A stretch of DNA of 64,000 bases from JBEISR01 sp044371425 (GTDB lineage: Bacteria > Planctomycetota > Planctomycetia > Pirellulales > Pirellulaceae): assembly GCA_044371425.1 (NCBI GenBank), contig JBILTR010000017.1, positions 1-64,000 on the forward strand, written 5' to 3'. The first letter of the stretch is position 1, and every line of letters begins with the position of its first letter. The notes below the pieces were generated by a model. That model did no database searches, had not been told where the DNA came from, and saw only the letters and a list, made by a program, of their open reading frames with translations. The position numbers and the translations under genes were made by a program. Below, one piece after another: positions 1 to 9,504 of the stretch.

Positions 1-1325
1 CAGCCGCGTGTGTTGCTTCCGCTTCGGCTGCGCCTACGCTCCAGCACCACACGCGTGTGCCACCGACCTCACCCGTTACCCAATTGTTACCTTCATAGCG
101 AGTGGTACAGAAAATTCGAGCCGGTCAAGGATACGACGGCTGCAAGAAAGCGACGACCATCACCAAATCCATGGCACTGAGGCTCGATTGGTTATCCTAC
201 AGGTTCAAATCGATGTCCTGTTGCAGAGAGTCGATTTTTGCCTCGAGCATCCTTGAGTGACGCCCACTCCCCGACACCACCACCCCCCCATCGAGCGAAG
301 ACCAATCCTTTTGAAATGCTGATCCAAAACCGGAAATGGAATCCCCGGCACACTCTAGCCACTGAGCAGAGGCCAGAATGACCAATTGAGTGCGATGGTC
401 CGAAGTTGGTAACAGCCGAATCGGACTTGTCGTAGATCGAAAGTTGGATGTCAGTGGAACCGAGCATTGCCAAGAAGCAACAAGAGCGCTTCGAGAAACG
501 CATGACGCGAACCCCCGGAAGATAGCCCCCGCCATTCCGGAGGCTTTTAGTTGAGCAGCAAGGGAATCGGGATGCCGAGTCCTGGACGGTACCTCCGCAA
601 CGTCTGCTATCGGTTGTTTCCCAACCGTCTCTTGCCATCTAAGAAGTGGGCACTGCAATCAAGGCACGGTTCGCCGAAATGGCCTGCTACTGCGTTCAAG
701 GTGTTGCCAATGCCTTAAACGCGTGCATTCGCAACACGGTCACATCGAAAAAAAGAAAATCCATCTGGGATTCTCTTGGGTAGCGATCGCGTCGCTGCAT
801 CCTGTTGGCAGTCACCCATGAAAGATCATTGAGGATGGCTCCCGATGTACTGCGAACATTGGGCTGCATTCCATCTCAGAACCGCCTTGCAGTACCATAT
901 TGCAGCACTGACTGGCATTTTCCCAACCGGCCTGTAAACTTGATCAACAGACGAGAGAAAAAGGACGGATTCCGCCTCGCACCCGGACTGTTGATCTCAC
1001 AGAGTCACAAGGGAAGGCAGATGCGTGAGAAGTCCATTGGTCTGCTCAATCTCTGTTTCTACACGAGAAGCAAAATAGATCGGATCAGTTTTTTTCGCTC
1101 CATCGAGACCCAGTGACCAGCGGAATCGATGGATAGGTACTTGGAGGATTATCGCAATCGCGAGGAACTTAGAACGACGATTTTTTACTGCGCTCGCCTT
1201 GGGTCTCCACCGAAGCTGGCCTTAGCCAGACCACCATTTACCTCGTTCGGTATCCAATTCCTCCAGAACGTTTATGATAGGTATCACAGACGAGAGGAAT
1301 GCTCTTAGCCAGGAAAAGAAATCCA
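1..1325. other. Gene-free region at window start
   Basis: No reading frame here has a recognisable domain, a good ribosome-binding site and a neighbour relationship together; overlapping frames on both strands around 190-660 look like chance frames in GC-rich DNA. Two non-coding structures are visible. At 5-12 and 48-55 there is an 8-base inverted pair of GTGTG/CACAC type. At 993-1070 there is a short dispersed element similar to the one at 11025-11110. The preceding gene, if any, lies outside the window. Confidence 0.5.
993..1070. repeat. Dispersed short element, copy A (partner of 11025-11110)
   Basis: The first 16 bases (GATCTCACAGAGTCAC) are identical to the start of the element at 11025, and the following 60 or so bases align with moderate divergence, including an AGATGC-TGAG block and a CTCTGT block. 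Each copy begins with a CTCAC-type arm and ends with a roughly complementary arm of the GTGAG or CGAGAAG type, so the element resembles a small inverted-end intergenic repeat. Function is unknown. Confidence 0.5.
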
Positions 1326-2066
1326 ATGCGGATTGGTCAAGTGACGAAATGGTTCTCCTTATTCAAAGGTCGCCAAGTTCATTCTGTACGTGGGGTCAAC
1401 CTCTGGTGCGATCTCAAGCGATGGCTTCCGACCATGAAAATAAGGAATGCTTTTGATGTTGGCGCCAACCTAGGGCAATCGGCTATCGATATTTGCGAGC
1501 ACCATCCTGAGTGTGTCATTTGGTGTTTCGAACCGATTCCGGCCACTTATCAGCTCTTGGAAAATCAATTGCTTCAATACTCGAATTGCAAACTCTTTCC
1601 AATTGCCCTCGGTGCGAAGGTATCTCATGGCATCATGGAAGTGAATCTAGCCGCATCCGATACGAATCGAATCATTTCCACAGCAGAGGACCGTCTCGAG
1701 ACAGGCGATTCAAGCAGACTGACGGTGCCTATTGAAACTCTGGACCATTTTGTATCGAAGCATGCAGTCGGAAATATTGATTTTCTGAAGATAGACACCG
1801 AGGGCCATGACCTCGATGTGCTTCAAGGTGCCGTAGCGACACTTAAGGCGAGAAAAACGGGGATTCTTCAAGTGGAAGCCGGCATGAATCCCGAGAACCG
1901 ATTGCACGTGCCGCTTCAACGGTTCATCGACTTCCTGTACCCGCTGGATTACCTACTGTTCGGCCTTTACGAGCAGATGCATGAATGGCCCACTGGTGAA
2001 CCGCACCTACGTCGTTGCAACGCTGTCTTCATTTCCCGGGAATTGGTTGCATCCCACCGAGTTTAG
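1326..2066 (+). CDS. FkbM family SAM-dependent methyltransferase
   Basis: Protein of 246 residues matching the FkbM methyltransferase family, which O-methylates sugars or other small substrates. The SAM-binding glycine motif FDVGANLGQS lies near residues 43-52, the acidic FEPIP motif near 68-72 and the family signature FLKIDTEGHDLDVLQGA near 150. I chose the ATG at 1326 because AGGAA lies ten bases upstream; an in-frame ATG at 1299 has no spaced Shine-Dalgarno. The gene converges on a polysaccharide-export ABC transporter with a 29-base gap, so the substrate may be an exported glycan (inference). Base composition looks lower in GC than the neighbours, which suggests transfer, as is common in surface-polysaccharide loci. 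Confidence 0.88.
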   Translation: MRIGQVTKWFSLFKGRQVHSVRGVNLWCDLKRWLPTMKIRNAFDVGANLGQSAIDICEHHPECVIWCFEPIPATYQLLENQLLQYSNCKLFPIALGAKVSHGIMEVNLAASDTNRIISTAEDRLETGDSSRLTVPIETLDHFVSKHAVGNIDFLKIDTEGHDLDVLQGAVATLKARKTGILQVEAGMNPENRLHVPLQRFIDFLYPLDYLLFGLYEQMHEWPTGEPHLRRCNAVFISRELVASHRV

Positions 2067-2095
2067 GATCAGGACTGTTCAGGACTTTCTTGTTT

Positions 2096-3385
2096 TCAGG
2101 AAACTCTCGCCGGGCGAGTGAACTTGCCCCACTTGAGGCTGGTGGAACGGACTCGGAATGGAACCAGTCCCTGATCGCGGCGAAGATACCGACCGGTATC
2201 GGCATCCTCTGCAAGCACAATAAAACTGTAGTTCCCTGGATTCATCTCCATGGGGCCAAGCGGCACCGTGACATGATGCCTCCCAGGACCGAACCAGATT
2301 TCTTTTCCTTCCTCGTCGATGAGAGGAAATCCGATCATGGCAAAATGCGTCTCGTCGGCCACATATGGGATGACTCGACAACGTCGCACCGATCCATCTA
2401 TCTCGAACGTCATCTTCAGTGATCCCGGCTTGCCTTGATCGATATGGGGGAGCCCATCTTCTATGACCAAACCATCGACATGGAAGTCGATGCTTCGGAC
2501 ATCAAGTCCACCGCTTCCGGCAGTTGAGGCGGTCGATTTGATCATTCGATTGTACTGATCGACTGCCAGTCCGATATCCTTCGTATCGATCACGATTTTC
2601 CCATGATCCAAAAGGAGGACACGGGTACAAAACGACGCGATCGAATTCATGTTGTGCGAAACCAAAATGACGGCCGAATTGGATGCAAGCTCCCTCACTC
2701 GATTAAGGCACTTGACTGCAAACCCTGTATCACCAACCGCGAGTACTTCATCCAACAGAAGCACATCCGGTTGCAGAGTGCTGGCGATCGCAAATCCAAG
2801 ACGGACCGACATACCAGAACTGTAGGACTGCACTGGGGCATCGATGAATTCCTCCAGTTCCGAGAAGGCAATGATTTCATCGATCTTCTCATCGATTTCG
2901 CCTTTACCGAGCCCCAGCACCGCCCCATTGACATAAATGTTCTCTCGTCCCGAAAGGATTGGATTGAACCCAGCCCCCAGCGCAATCAGTGCTCCCACGC
3001 GCCCTTGAATTTCAATGCTGCCTCCATCAGGCTTGATCAGACCGTTGAGCATTCGAAGCAAGGTCGTCTTACCGGCGCCATTGTGGCCGATCAACCCCAG
3101 GCACTCGCCTCGCTTCAGAGTGAACGAAACATCTCGCGTTGCCCAAAACTCCCCAGCGCGTAGCGCTTCCTCGGCGGTTTCATCGACCGATGCGGCGCGA
3201 GCCGAGAAAGGATTCAACTCGCTCACGACGTCCTGAAGACCATACCAGAGCGACAGCTTGAGACTTCGACAGAATTTCTTTGAGACCCCATCGACCCTCA
3301 GCAAGCACTCAGAATCCTGCTCCGGTTGAAGGCTGGAAACCCTTTCCTTTCCACTGCCAATCGAATTGCTCTTAGGATCGCTCAT
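2096..3385 (-). CDS. Wzt-like ABC transporter ATP-binding protein (polysaccharide export)
   Basis: ATPase of 429 residues that would power export of an O-antigen or teichoic-acid-like polymer. Walker A is GHNGAGKTT (about 100-108), the ABC signature YSSGMSVRLG is near 188-197, Walker B LLLDEVLAVGD near 209-219 and the switch histidine VSHN near 242-245. Behind the nucleotide-binding domain is a beta-rich extension of about 150 residues, as in Wzt proteins where this part binds the modified end of the glycan. The ATG at 3385 overlaps the upstream permease stop in an ATGA arrangement, indicating translational coupling; an in-frame start at 3448 would lie deep in the permease gene. Glycan specificity cannot be read from the sequence. 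Confidence 0.93.
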   Translation of the reverse strand: MSDPKSNSIGSGKERVSSLQPEQDSECLLRVDGVSKKFCRSLKLSLWYGLQDVVSELNPFSARAASVDETAEEALRAGEFWATRDVSFTLKRGECLGLIGHNGAGKTTLLRMLNGLIKPDGGSIEIQGRVGALIALGAGFNPILSGRENIYVNGAVLGLGKGEIDEKIDEIIAFSELEEFIDAPVQSYSSGMSVRLGFAIASTLQPDVLLLDEVLAVGDTGFAVKCLNRVRELASNSAVILVSHNMNSIASFCTRVLLLDHGKIVIDTKDIGLAVDQYNRMIKSTASTAGSGGLDVRSIDFHVDGLVIEDGLPHIDQGKPGSLKMTFEIDGSVRRCRVIPYVADETHFAMIGFPLIDEEGKEIWFGPGRHHVTVPLGPMEMNPGNYSFIVLAEDADTGRYLRRDQGLVPFRVRSTSLKWGKFTRPARVS

Positions 3386-4260
3386 CCACCCATCCTCTCG
3401 ATGATGCGAGGCATGACGATCCGGTAACCGATCAATCCCATCAGACAAAGGACTAGACTGAAGAAAGTAGCAAAAATTCCCAGCGCCCCCTGCGACAGCA
3501 GCGAGTCACCTGTAAGCGACGCTCGAGCAAGGGAAATCAGGGGTGCCACCGGGTTCCAGGAACACAACCAACCTAGCCATCCCTCTGATCGGGCCGGGTA
3601 GACCACTGGGGTCAGCAGCATCCAAAACTGCAGTAGGATCGGCAACGACTTCAGCACATCGCCGTAGAGCCCTCCGAGTGGCACCAGCGCCAGTCCCAAA
3701 GCGAACCCCAGAAAGACCAACCCAACAATCCAGATTGGGAACGTGAGCAGACCGACTCCCGGCACAATCTTCCAGACCAGCAAAACCCCGACGATTAGCA
3801 GCAAGCGAATCAGAAGGTTCAACAGAATCCCATAGAGTCCTGCCACTAGAATCGCTTCTCTAGGGAAGTTGATTTTGGCCAACATCGGCTTGGCGTTGAG
3901 AATGGACTGCAGAGGAGCTTGTATTGACTCTGCAAACGTCTGCCACAGCAAGGTGCCGATCATCGCAAAGGCCGCATAGGATTTGCCTACGCCTTGAATA
4001 TTCACGATGCCCTGACTCTGCAGGAAGATGAAGGTCAACGAGGTGAAAAGAGGTGGCAAGAAAGCCCAGAGATAACCGAGATAGGTTTGACGGAATTGGG
4101 CCTGGAAATCGCGGATAAAAAGACGCCAAGCCAGTTCCCGCCCCCGATAGATATCCTCAAATAGGCCATATAACATCTTCCAAGGATGTCGCAGTGCAAG
4201 TTCCGGGGTATAACGCCTCACTTCCAAGTGCTTCGAATCGGGTGATGATCTTAGTTCCAT
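3382..4260 (-). CDS. Wzm/TagG-like ABC-2 type permease (polysaccharide export)
   Basis: Inner-membrane partner of the Wzt-like ATPase. The protein has a cytoplasmic amphipathic start with a RELAWRLFIRDFQAQFRQ-type segment, which is characteristic of this permease family, followed by about six hydrophobic segments, including LYGILLNLLIRLLLIVGVLL and the hairpin near LLQFWMLLTPVVYP. The start is uncertain: I chose the ATG at 4260, which has an AGGTG five bases upstream; ATG 4278 and TTG 4344 are alternatives. Its stop overlaps the ATPase start by four bases, so the two are one transcription unit. Together they would flip a lipid-linked polymer across the inner membrane. Confidence 0.88.
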   Translation of the reverse strand: MELRSSPDSKHLEVRRYTPELALRHPWKMLYGLFEDIYRGRELAWRLFIRDFQAQFRQTYLGYLWAFLPPLFTSLTFIFLQSQGIVNIQGVGKSYAAFAMIGTLLWQTFAESIQAPLQSILNAKPMLAKINFPREAILVAGLYGILLNLLIRLLLIVGVLLVWKIVPGVGLLTFPIWIVGLVFLGFALGLALVPLGGLYGDVLKSLPILLQFWMLLTPVVYPARSEGWLGWLCSWNPVAPLISLARASLTGDSLLSQGALGIFATFFSLVLCLMGLIGYRIVMPRIIERMGG

Positions 4261-4717
4261 TGACACCTGAGCCACCATACAAACGAGACGATCAAACTCG
4301 AAAGTGCTGAAACACCTCAAACGAATCCGCTTGACCGGAAACAAAACTTGGCTTTGGTGAAAGAGCGAACCGGGGCACTAAGGGAGGGCAAAATCATCGA
4401 TGCATAACCTGAAGGCTACGAACCATTGGTTTGCCTCCTAGGTATCTTCGAGGCGAAACAGACCACGGCTCGAGATGGGCCCTGGTTCAGAATCGATCTT
4501 TACCGCCCGAAGCGATGAATTTGTCTTATCCCCATGAACTATCTGAACCCCAAACTACTAAACGGACAAGGGTAGTTCAGGCCTTTCAAGCCGTCAAGGA
4601 ACGCCGGCCCCCCCCTTCTCACCCCCCACAGCCAACAGCAACCCGAATCGGTCTGCACCGCCGCGTCGTCTCATGAGGGGTGGGACTTGGATTTTGCCTG
4701 CGTTGCAATGGGTTTCT
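4261..4717. other. Gene-free gap
   Basis: About 450 bases upstream of the export operon and downstream of the DMT permease, both on the minus strand. It should contain the promoter of the export operon. I see no coding region, clear terminator or repeat beyond a pyrimidine/purine-skewed run near 4608-4630. Confidence 0.45.
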
Positions 4718-5662
4718 TCATTTCCCGCTCAGATCGATTTCCCCCAAGGCATCTTGTCGCTCGTCCGAGCGCATCGCTTTTTCGACCAAACCTAAGAGAA
4801 TCAGCGCCCCTCCCAGGCAGGTCCACCAGGAAGGAGGCTGGTAGTCGGCGTTCCTCCCCCATGCCACGAAGACCCAGATCGGCAACAGAATCGGCTCCAG
4901 CAACGTCAGCATCGCGGCCAGAGGTGCGGGCACCGACTTCAACCCTTGGGCAAAGCACCAATAGGGTGCCCCCAGTTGCAGCATCCCAAAGGCGATCAGA
5001 TAGGGCCAAGCTTCTCCGCTGGGGGTGCTGGCCGCTAAGGCGAAGGGGAGAAAACAGAGGGTGGTAGCAGCCAGATTGATCGTAGCCATCCACGCCGAAT
5101 CGCAGTCGCGCAAGTGACGCAGGCAGAGGATCACGCCGGCATAGAACATGCCGCTGAGGATCGCCAGAATTGCAGCCAGACCATCGATCCAGCCCGACGC
5201 ATCCCGCAACTCCATCACCAGAATCAAAAGCACCCCAACGGTGCACCAAGCCAGCATGCGGCGATCCCCTCCCCGCAGAGGCTCGCGCAACCACCAGCCG
5301 CTCAGCAGCGCCACCCACAAGGGCGAAAGATTCTGAAGCCAGATGGCATTCTCCGGCGGCCCCATCACCAAGGCAGACAGGTAGGTCCCATTCATCAAGA
5401 CAAAGCAGGCCGCCATCGGCAGCATCGACCACCGCCAACAGACCGATCGCACCAGCGGTGCGACGAACGCCAGGGCAAAAAGCGCTCGCCAAAACGCCAG
5501 CACCATCCCGCGTTGGGACGATGGCCACTGGCTCATCACAGGAGCCCGCGCGAACAGCGCGCTGGTGCTCCACAGCACAGCGGCCAACACGATCCAGCTG
5601 ACTCCCCAAGCGGCCAACTGGCGACGGCTGGACCGTTCCGTCGCCATATCCCCCTTGCTCAT
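4718..5662 (-). CDS. EamA/RhaT (DMT superfamily) transporter
   Basis: Integral membrane protein of about 314 residues with roughly ten hydrophobic segments arranged as two EamA repeats. It has an N-terminal AAWGVSWIVLAAVLWSTSAL segment and the late motif LTLLEPILLPIWVFVAWG, which matches the conserved E-P-x-x-x-P position in the second repeat of drug/metabolite transporters. Substrate is unknown. The ATG at 5662 follows GAGGG directly, and a TTG at 5686 overlapping the upstream stop is a possible alternative. It lies immediately downstream of a Tat-exported oxidoreductase on the same strand and is probably co-transcribed. Confidence 0.87.
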   Translation of the reverse strand: MSKGDMATERSSRRQLAAWGVSWIVLAAVLWSTSALFARAPVMSQWPSSQRGMVLAFWRALFALAFVAPLVRSVCWRWSMLPMAACFVLMNGTYLSALVMGPPENAIWLQNLSPLWVALLSGWWLREPLRGGDRRMLAWCTVGVLLILVMELRDASGWIDGLAAILAILSGMFYAGVILCLRHLRDCDSAWMATINLAATTLCFLPFALAASTPSGEAWPYLIAFGMLQLGAPYWCFAQGLKSVPAPLAAMLTLLEPILLPIWVFVAWGRNADYQPPSWWTCLGGALILLGLVEKAMRSDERQDALGEIDLSGK

Positions 5663-5678
5663 CCCTCGCTCATTCGAT

Positions 5679-7046
5679 TCAGCCAAGTCCTTCTACCCCG
5701 AATCCCTCGCGGTAGTTGCGACGCAGCAAGGCATTCGCCTGCTCATGGTTGCTGATCGACATCGCCTCGGGCCGCCAAACCAGAGGGTTGCCTGGGAATC
5801 GGTTGGCTAGTACCCCCAGCAGCACTGCCTCGGTCAGCGGTCCGGCATAGCCGAAATGCGCGGTGGTCGGAGCGCCTCCCAGGCACGCATCGACCCACAG
5901 ATGGTAATGGTCACCGCCTGGGGCCGGATCGAGCTTGCTGTCGGCAAAGTCCTTGCCGGGAAGCAGGATGGGCATCGCCACATGCGGCAGCAGCATCGCT
6001 CCCTTTTCCCCAAGGAAGATCGACCCCTGATCGGGCAGCCCAATCGGCTTGCCATCACCGCCCGCCAGAGGCCACTCTTTCGTGTCGGGCATCAACCCCC
6101 CATCGCTCCAGCTGAGCACAAAGTCATCGGTTGTGAATGGGGAAGCACCGAAAAGGTACTCGACCTGATTCTTCATCCCGTAGGACTTGGCTGGCGGTGC
6201 CGGACTGCGGGAAGTAATCCGCCGCGGCGCCCCTAGCTGGAGGGCCGAGAAAACAGGATCGAGAATGTGGATCGCCATGTCCCCCATCGTCCCGCAACCA
6301 AAGTCGTACCATCGCCGCCAGCTTCCATGGTGGTAATGCCCATCGGAATACTCTCGCCAGGGGGCAGTCCCCAGCCAAAGATCCCAGTCGAGATGATCTG
6401 GAACCTTGGACGGTTGGGGATCGGGTCCCTCATAGCCCCACGTCTTGCCACTCCAAGAATGCACCTGCCGCACCTTCCCGATCACCCCCGACTGAATCCA
6501 CTGGACACAGCTGCGGTAGGGACTGGCCGAGTGGATCTGCGTCCCCATCTGCGTCACCAATCCAGACTGCTGCTGCGCCTTCAACCGCAAAGCTCGCGAC
6601 TCGAAGACGTCGTGCGTCAGCGGCTTCTGGCAGTAGACATGCTTCCCATGCTGCATCGCCGTCATCGCGGCGGGGGCGTGCGTGTGATCGGGGGTCGATA
6701 CCTGAACCGCATCGATCCCCCCCGCTAGCTCATCGAACATCTTTCGGAAATCCCGATACCGCTTCGCCTTCGGGAACTTCTCCCCGGCGGCGTCGAGCTG
6801 TTTTTGATCGACGTCGCAAAGAGCGACAATATCGACTTTGGGGTGGGAGCTGATCGAGCCAAGATCGGAGGCCCCCATGCCTCCCACGCCGATCGAAGCC
6901 ACGCTGAGACGATCATTCTTGAGCCCAGCGGCCAATCGCGAGCCAATCCCTGGAACGGTCGCTCCGGCCAGCATCGCACCGGACCCCGCTGCGTGCCGCA
7001 TCCACTCCCGACGACTCCACCCACCCTGCCCCTTGGACCGATTCAT
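5679..7046 (-). CDS. Tat-exported Gfo/Idh/MocA family oxidoreductase
   Basis: Protein of 455 residues with a twin-arginine signal: WSRREWMRHAAGSG followed by a hydrophobic, Ala/Gly-rich core. The Rossmann fold follows with the motif SVASIGVGGMGASDLG, and the family Lys motif appears as YCQKPLTHDVFESRAL. Such proteins act on sugars or cyclitols with NAD(P), and the Tat signal implies export with bound cofactor. The gene uses the ATG at 7046, since GGGGAG lies six bases upstream, rather than the GTG at 7049. Planctomycetes carry many paralogues of this secreted type and the substrate cannot be predicted. It ends just before the EamA-type transporter gene. Confidence 0.92.
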   Translation of the reverse strand: MNRSKGQGGWSRREWMRHAAGSGAMLAGATVPGIGSRLAAGLKNDRLSVASIGVGGMGASDLGSISSHPKVDIVALCDVDQKQLDAAGEKFPKAKRYRDFRKMFDELAGGIDAVQVSTPDHTHAPAAMTAMQHGKHVYCQKPLTHDVFESRALRLKAQQQSGLVTQMGTQIHSASPYRSCVQWIQSGVIGKVRQVHSWSGKTWGYEGPDPQPSKVPDHLDWDLWLGTAPWREYSDGHYHHGSWRRWYDFGCGTMGDMAIHILDPVFSALQLGAPRRITSRSPAPPAKSYGMKNQVEYLFGASPFTTDDFVLSWSDGGLMPDTKEWPLAGGDGKPIGLPDQGSIFLGEKGAMLLPHVAMPILLPGKDFADSKLDPAPGGDHYHLWVDACLGGAPTTAHFGYAGPLTEAVLLGVLANRFPGNPLVWRPEAMSISNHEQANALLRRNYREGFGVEGLG

Positions 7047-7383
7047 CACGCACTCCCCTCTTCTGGTACCTTCCCCGCCACAGACGCTGCCCCGCCGACG
7101 CGAGCGGGAAATGCTGGCATAGCCCTCTTTGGCATCGACTTCCTCTTAGTCTAACCGTTTCCCATGTAGCGATTCCATCAAAGGGCTTGGCCGGAACCGG
7201 AAAACCGCTTCGCGTTCGATACAATAAGGCGATCCCGATGCGATGCAGAGGAAAGGATTACCTTTGGACCATCCGAGAGATAGCTTCCTGCGAAGAACGA
7301 GCGCAGTGTCTCTCTAGGGGTTTGTAGCCGCCGGCACTCGGCGCCGCGTCGCCATTTTTTAAGGATTGCCAGGAGACCACGAG
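7047..7383. other. Divergent intergenic region
   Basis: About 340 bases between the divergently transcribed oxidoreductase and kinase genes. It must hold promoters for both directions. No confident -35/-10 pair, operator or structural RNA could be picked out by eye. Confidence 0.4.
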
Positions 7384-9504
7384 GTGTCGAAAGGGAAGCG
7401 AGACCACCAGACGCCCAGGCCCCCGCAACCGCCGACCGGCGGCACCGGGCCCCACTCTACCGTCGCGCCGGACCACTCCCAGCCGCCCATCCCCGGAAAC
7501 GAACAGACCCTCCCTCTTGCACCTCCCCCAAGCCGACTCGCTCCTGGACCTGCCACCCCGTCCGCAACATCCGACGCATCGCCAACCACCGAAGCCATCG
7601 GCGATGTTTCCAACGAACCGTTGCCGCGCGCCTTTGGGGATTTCCAGCTGTTGGAGGTCCTGGGGCGTGGAGGCATGGGGGTGGTCTACCTGGCTCGGCA
7701 GGCTTCGCTGGAACGGCCCGTCGCCTTGAAGATGATCCGGGACGGCAGTCTCGCGTCCCCCCAGGAACTGGCTCGATTTCAAGCCGAGGCCCGCAGCGCC
7801 GCCCGACTGCAGCACCCCAACATCGTCAAGATCTATCAACTGGGGCACCACGGCGGCCATTCCTATTTTTCGATGGACTACATCCCCGGATCGGACCTAG
7901 CGAAGAAAATCGCCATGGGCCCGATGGATCCCTACCAAGCAGCTCAGTATGCCAGGCAGATCGCCGATGCGATCTCTCACGCGCACCAACATGGGGTGGT
8001 CCACCGCGACCTGAAACCTGCCAACGTGCTGGTCAACCAACAGGACCAAGTCGTCGTCACCGACTTTGGCCTAGCCAAGACATTAGGTACCGAATCGGGG
8101 ATCACCGAGACCGGAGCGACACTGGGGACCCCCAGTTACATGTCGCCCGAGCAAGCCGGGGGGAAGACCCAGGAACACGCCGAACCGACCGACATCTATG
8201 CGATCGGTGCCATCCTGTTTGCCATGCTGGCAGGCCGGCCCCCCTTCTCCGCACCCTCCCCGATGCAGACCCTGATGCAGGTGCTCCACCAAGCCCCACC
8301 CCGACTGCGATCCATCGCTCCATGGACCCCCGTCGACCTGCAAACCATCGTCGAGAAATGCCTCGCCAAACAGCCCTCCAAGCGATATCCTTCGGCGCGC
8401 GCTTTGGCCGATGAACTGGATCGATTCCTTCAGCACCAACCGATTGAGGCAAAGCCGCCGAAGGCTTGGCAGCGAGCGATCCAGTGGATGCTGCGGATTC
8501 CCATCATCGCAGCGCTCAGCGGCCACCGAAGCAGCGACCCATCACCCGCCCACCGCTGGGCGCAGCGCGGACTGATCGCCATCTTTGCGCTCATCCCCTT
8601 CTTCTGGTTCTTCGGAACCAGTTGGTACCGCAACCACAAGCAACAGGTCCTCCCCGAATCGATCGTGATCGCCGGGGGAGCCGCTGGAGGTATCTACCAA
8701 GAAGTCGCTCAGCAGCTTGCCGAGCGATTGACCCAGCACGTTCCATCCCAAGTCGTGGCCCTGCCCACCGAAGGATCTGCCGACAACCTCCAACGACTGG
8801 TCTCCGGCAACGTCCAACTGGCCCTCCTCCAATCTTCTTCCATCCAATCGGGAGAGGTGCTGGTCGTCACCCCGCTTTACCAAGAAGCCCTTCACCTGCT
8901 GGTGCGATCCGATCTCCCCTGGCAGGGCTTCCCCTCGCTGAAGGGGCGTCGACTGGCCGTCGGCCCACTCAACTCCGGTTCGCGACAAGCCGCCCAATGG
9001 GTGCTCGATTTCCACGGCATCGATCCGTCGCAACTGGAACTACTCCCCTGGGACCCCGGCCAACTTCCCGGCGAGCCTCCGGCCGATGCTGCACTCCTGA
9101 TGATCAAACCCGGCGCCTCCACCATCGCCAGACTCCTGGGGAACCAGAGCTACCGGCTGCTGAGCATCCCCGACTCCCTGGAAATCACCGAAGAACAACC
9201 CGCCCTGCGCGTCGTGGAAATCCAACGCTTCGACTATCCCAACAACTCGCAGTTTGACGCCATCACCACCGTCGGCGCCACCGCCTTCCTCACCTGCTCA
9301 TCCCGAGCCCCCAATCGACTGGTGCAGGAAACGCTCGAAGCCATCTATGGCGGAAACTCTCGCCTTCCAGGCACCTTGCCGCTAGAAAAGGCGCAGCAAT
9401 TTCGCGGCCTGCCTCTGCATCCAGCAGCTCGCGCCTTCTTCGACACGCGATCCGATCGAGGAACCTCCGGAATCTCCGAAGATTCCAAAGCCCTCTCCAA
9501 GTGA
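7384..9504 (+). CDS. Membrane-anchored Ser/Thr protein kinase fused to a TAXI-like solute-binding domain
   Basis: Protein of 706 residues. Residues 1-80 are Pro/Thr-rich and probably disordered. A Hanks-type kinase spans about 86-350: glycine loop GRGGMGVV, VALKM lysine near 116, HRDLKPAN at 207-214, DFG at 227-229 and LGTPSYMSPEQ as activation end, so all catalytic residues are present. One transmembrane helix (about 396-412) follows. The remaining 280 residues begin IVIAGGAAGGIYQEVAQQ, matching the start of TAXI-type TRAP solute receptors (GxGGxxGxYY), and continue as a periplasmic-binding-like domain. I infer an outside ligand sensor joined to an inside kinase. GTG 7384 is chosen because AGGAG lies eight bases upstream; a TTG at 7366 lacks one. 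Confidence 0.85.
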   Translation: MSKGKRDHQTPRPPQPPTGGTGPHSTVAPDHSQPPIPGNEQTLPLAPPPSRLAPGPATPSATSDASPTTEAIGDVSNEPLPRAFGDFQLLEVLGRGGMGVVYLARQASLERPVALKMIRDGSLASPQELARFQAEARSAARLQHPNIVKIYQLGHHGGHSYFSMDYIPGSDLAKKIAMGPMDPYQAAQYARQIADAISHAHQHGVVHRDLKPANVLVNQQDQVVVTDFGLAKTLGTESGITETGATLGTPSYMSPEQAGGKTQEHAEPTDIYAIGAILFAMLAGRPPFSAPSPMQTLMQVLHQAPPRLRSIAPWTPVDLQTIVEKCLAKQPSKRYPSARALADELDRFLQHQPIEAKPPKAWQRAIQWMLRIPIIAALSGHRSSDPSPAHRWAQRGLIAIFALIPFFWFFGTSWYRNHKQQVLPESIVIAGGAAGGIYQEVAQQLAERLTQHVPSQVVALPTEGSADNLQRLVSGNVQLALLQSSSIQSGEVLVVTPLYQEALHLLVRSDLPWQGFPSLKGRRLAVGPLNSGSRQAAQWVLDFHGIDPSQLELLPWDPGQLPGEPPADAALLMIKPGASTIARLLGNQSYRLLSIPDSLEITEEQPALRVVEIQRFDYPNNSQFDAITTVGATAFLTCSSRAPNRLVQETLEAIYGGNSRLPGTLPLEKAQQFRGLPLHPAARAFFDTRSDRGTSGISEDSKALSK

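Noticed and set aside
189..235. tRNA-like arm (ACAGGTTCAAATCGATGTCCTGT)
   Set aside because: The loop is 13 bases instead of seven and no acceptor, D or anticodon arms could be fitted around it.
192..658. Two overlapping minus-strand open frames of about 150 residues near the window start
   Set aside because: They overlap in different frames, show no known domain, no good ribosome-binding site and odd composition; one at most could be real and neither can be supported.
4671..5609. Minus-strand frame overlapping the EamA gene
   Set aside because: It is in another frame of the same strand as a clear membrane transporter; no hydrophobic pattern or domain supports it.
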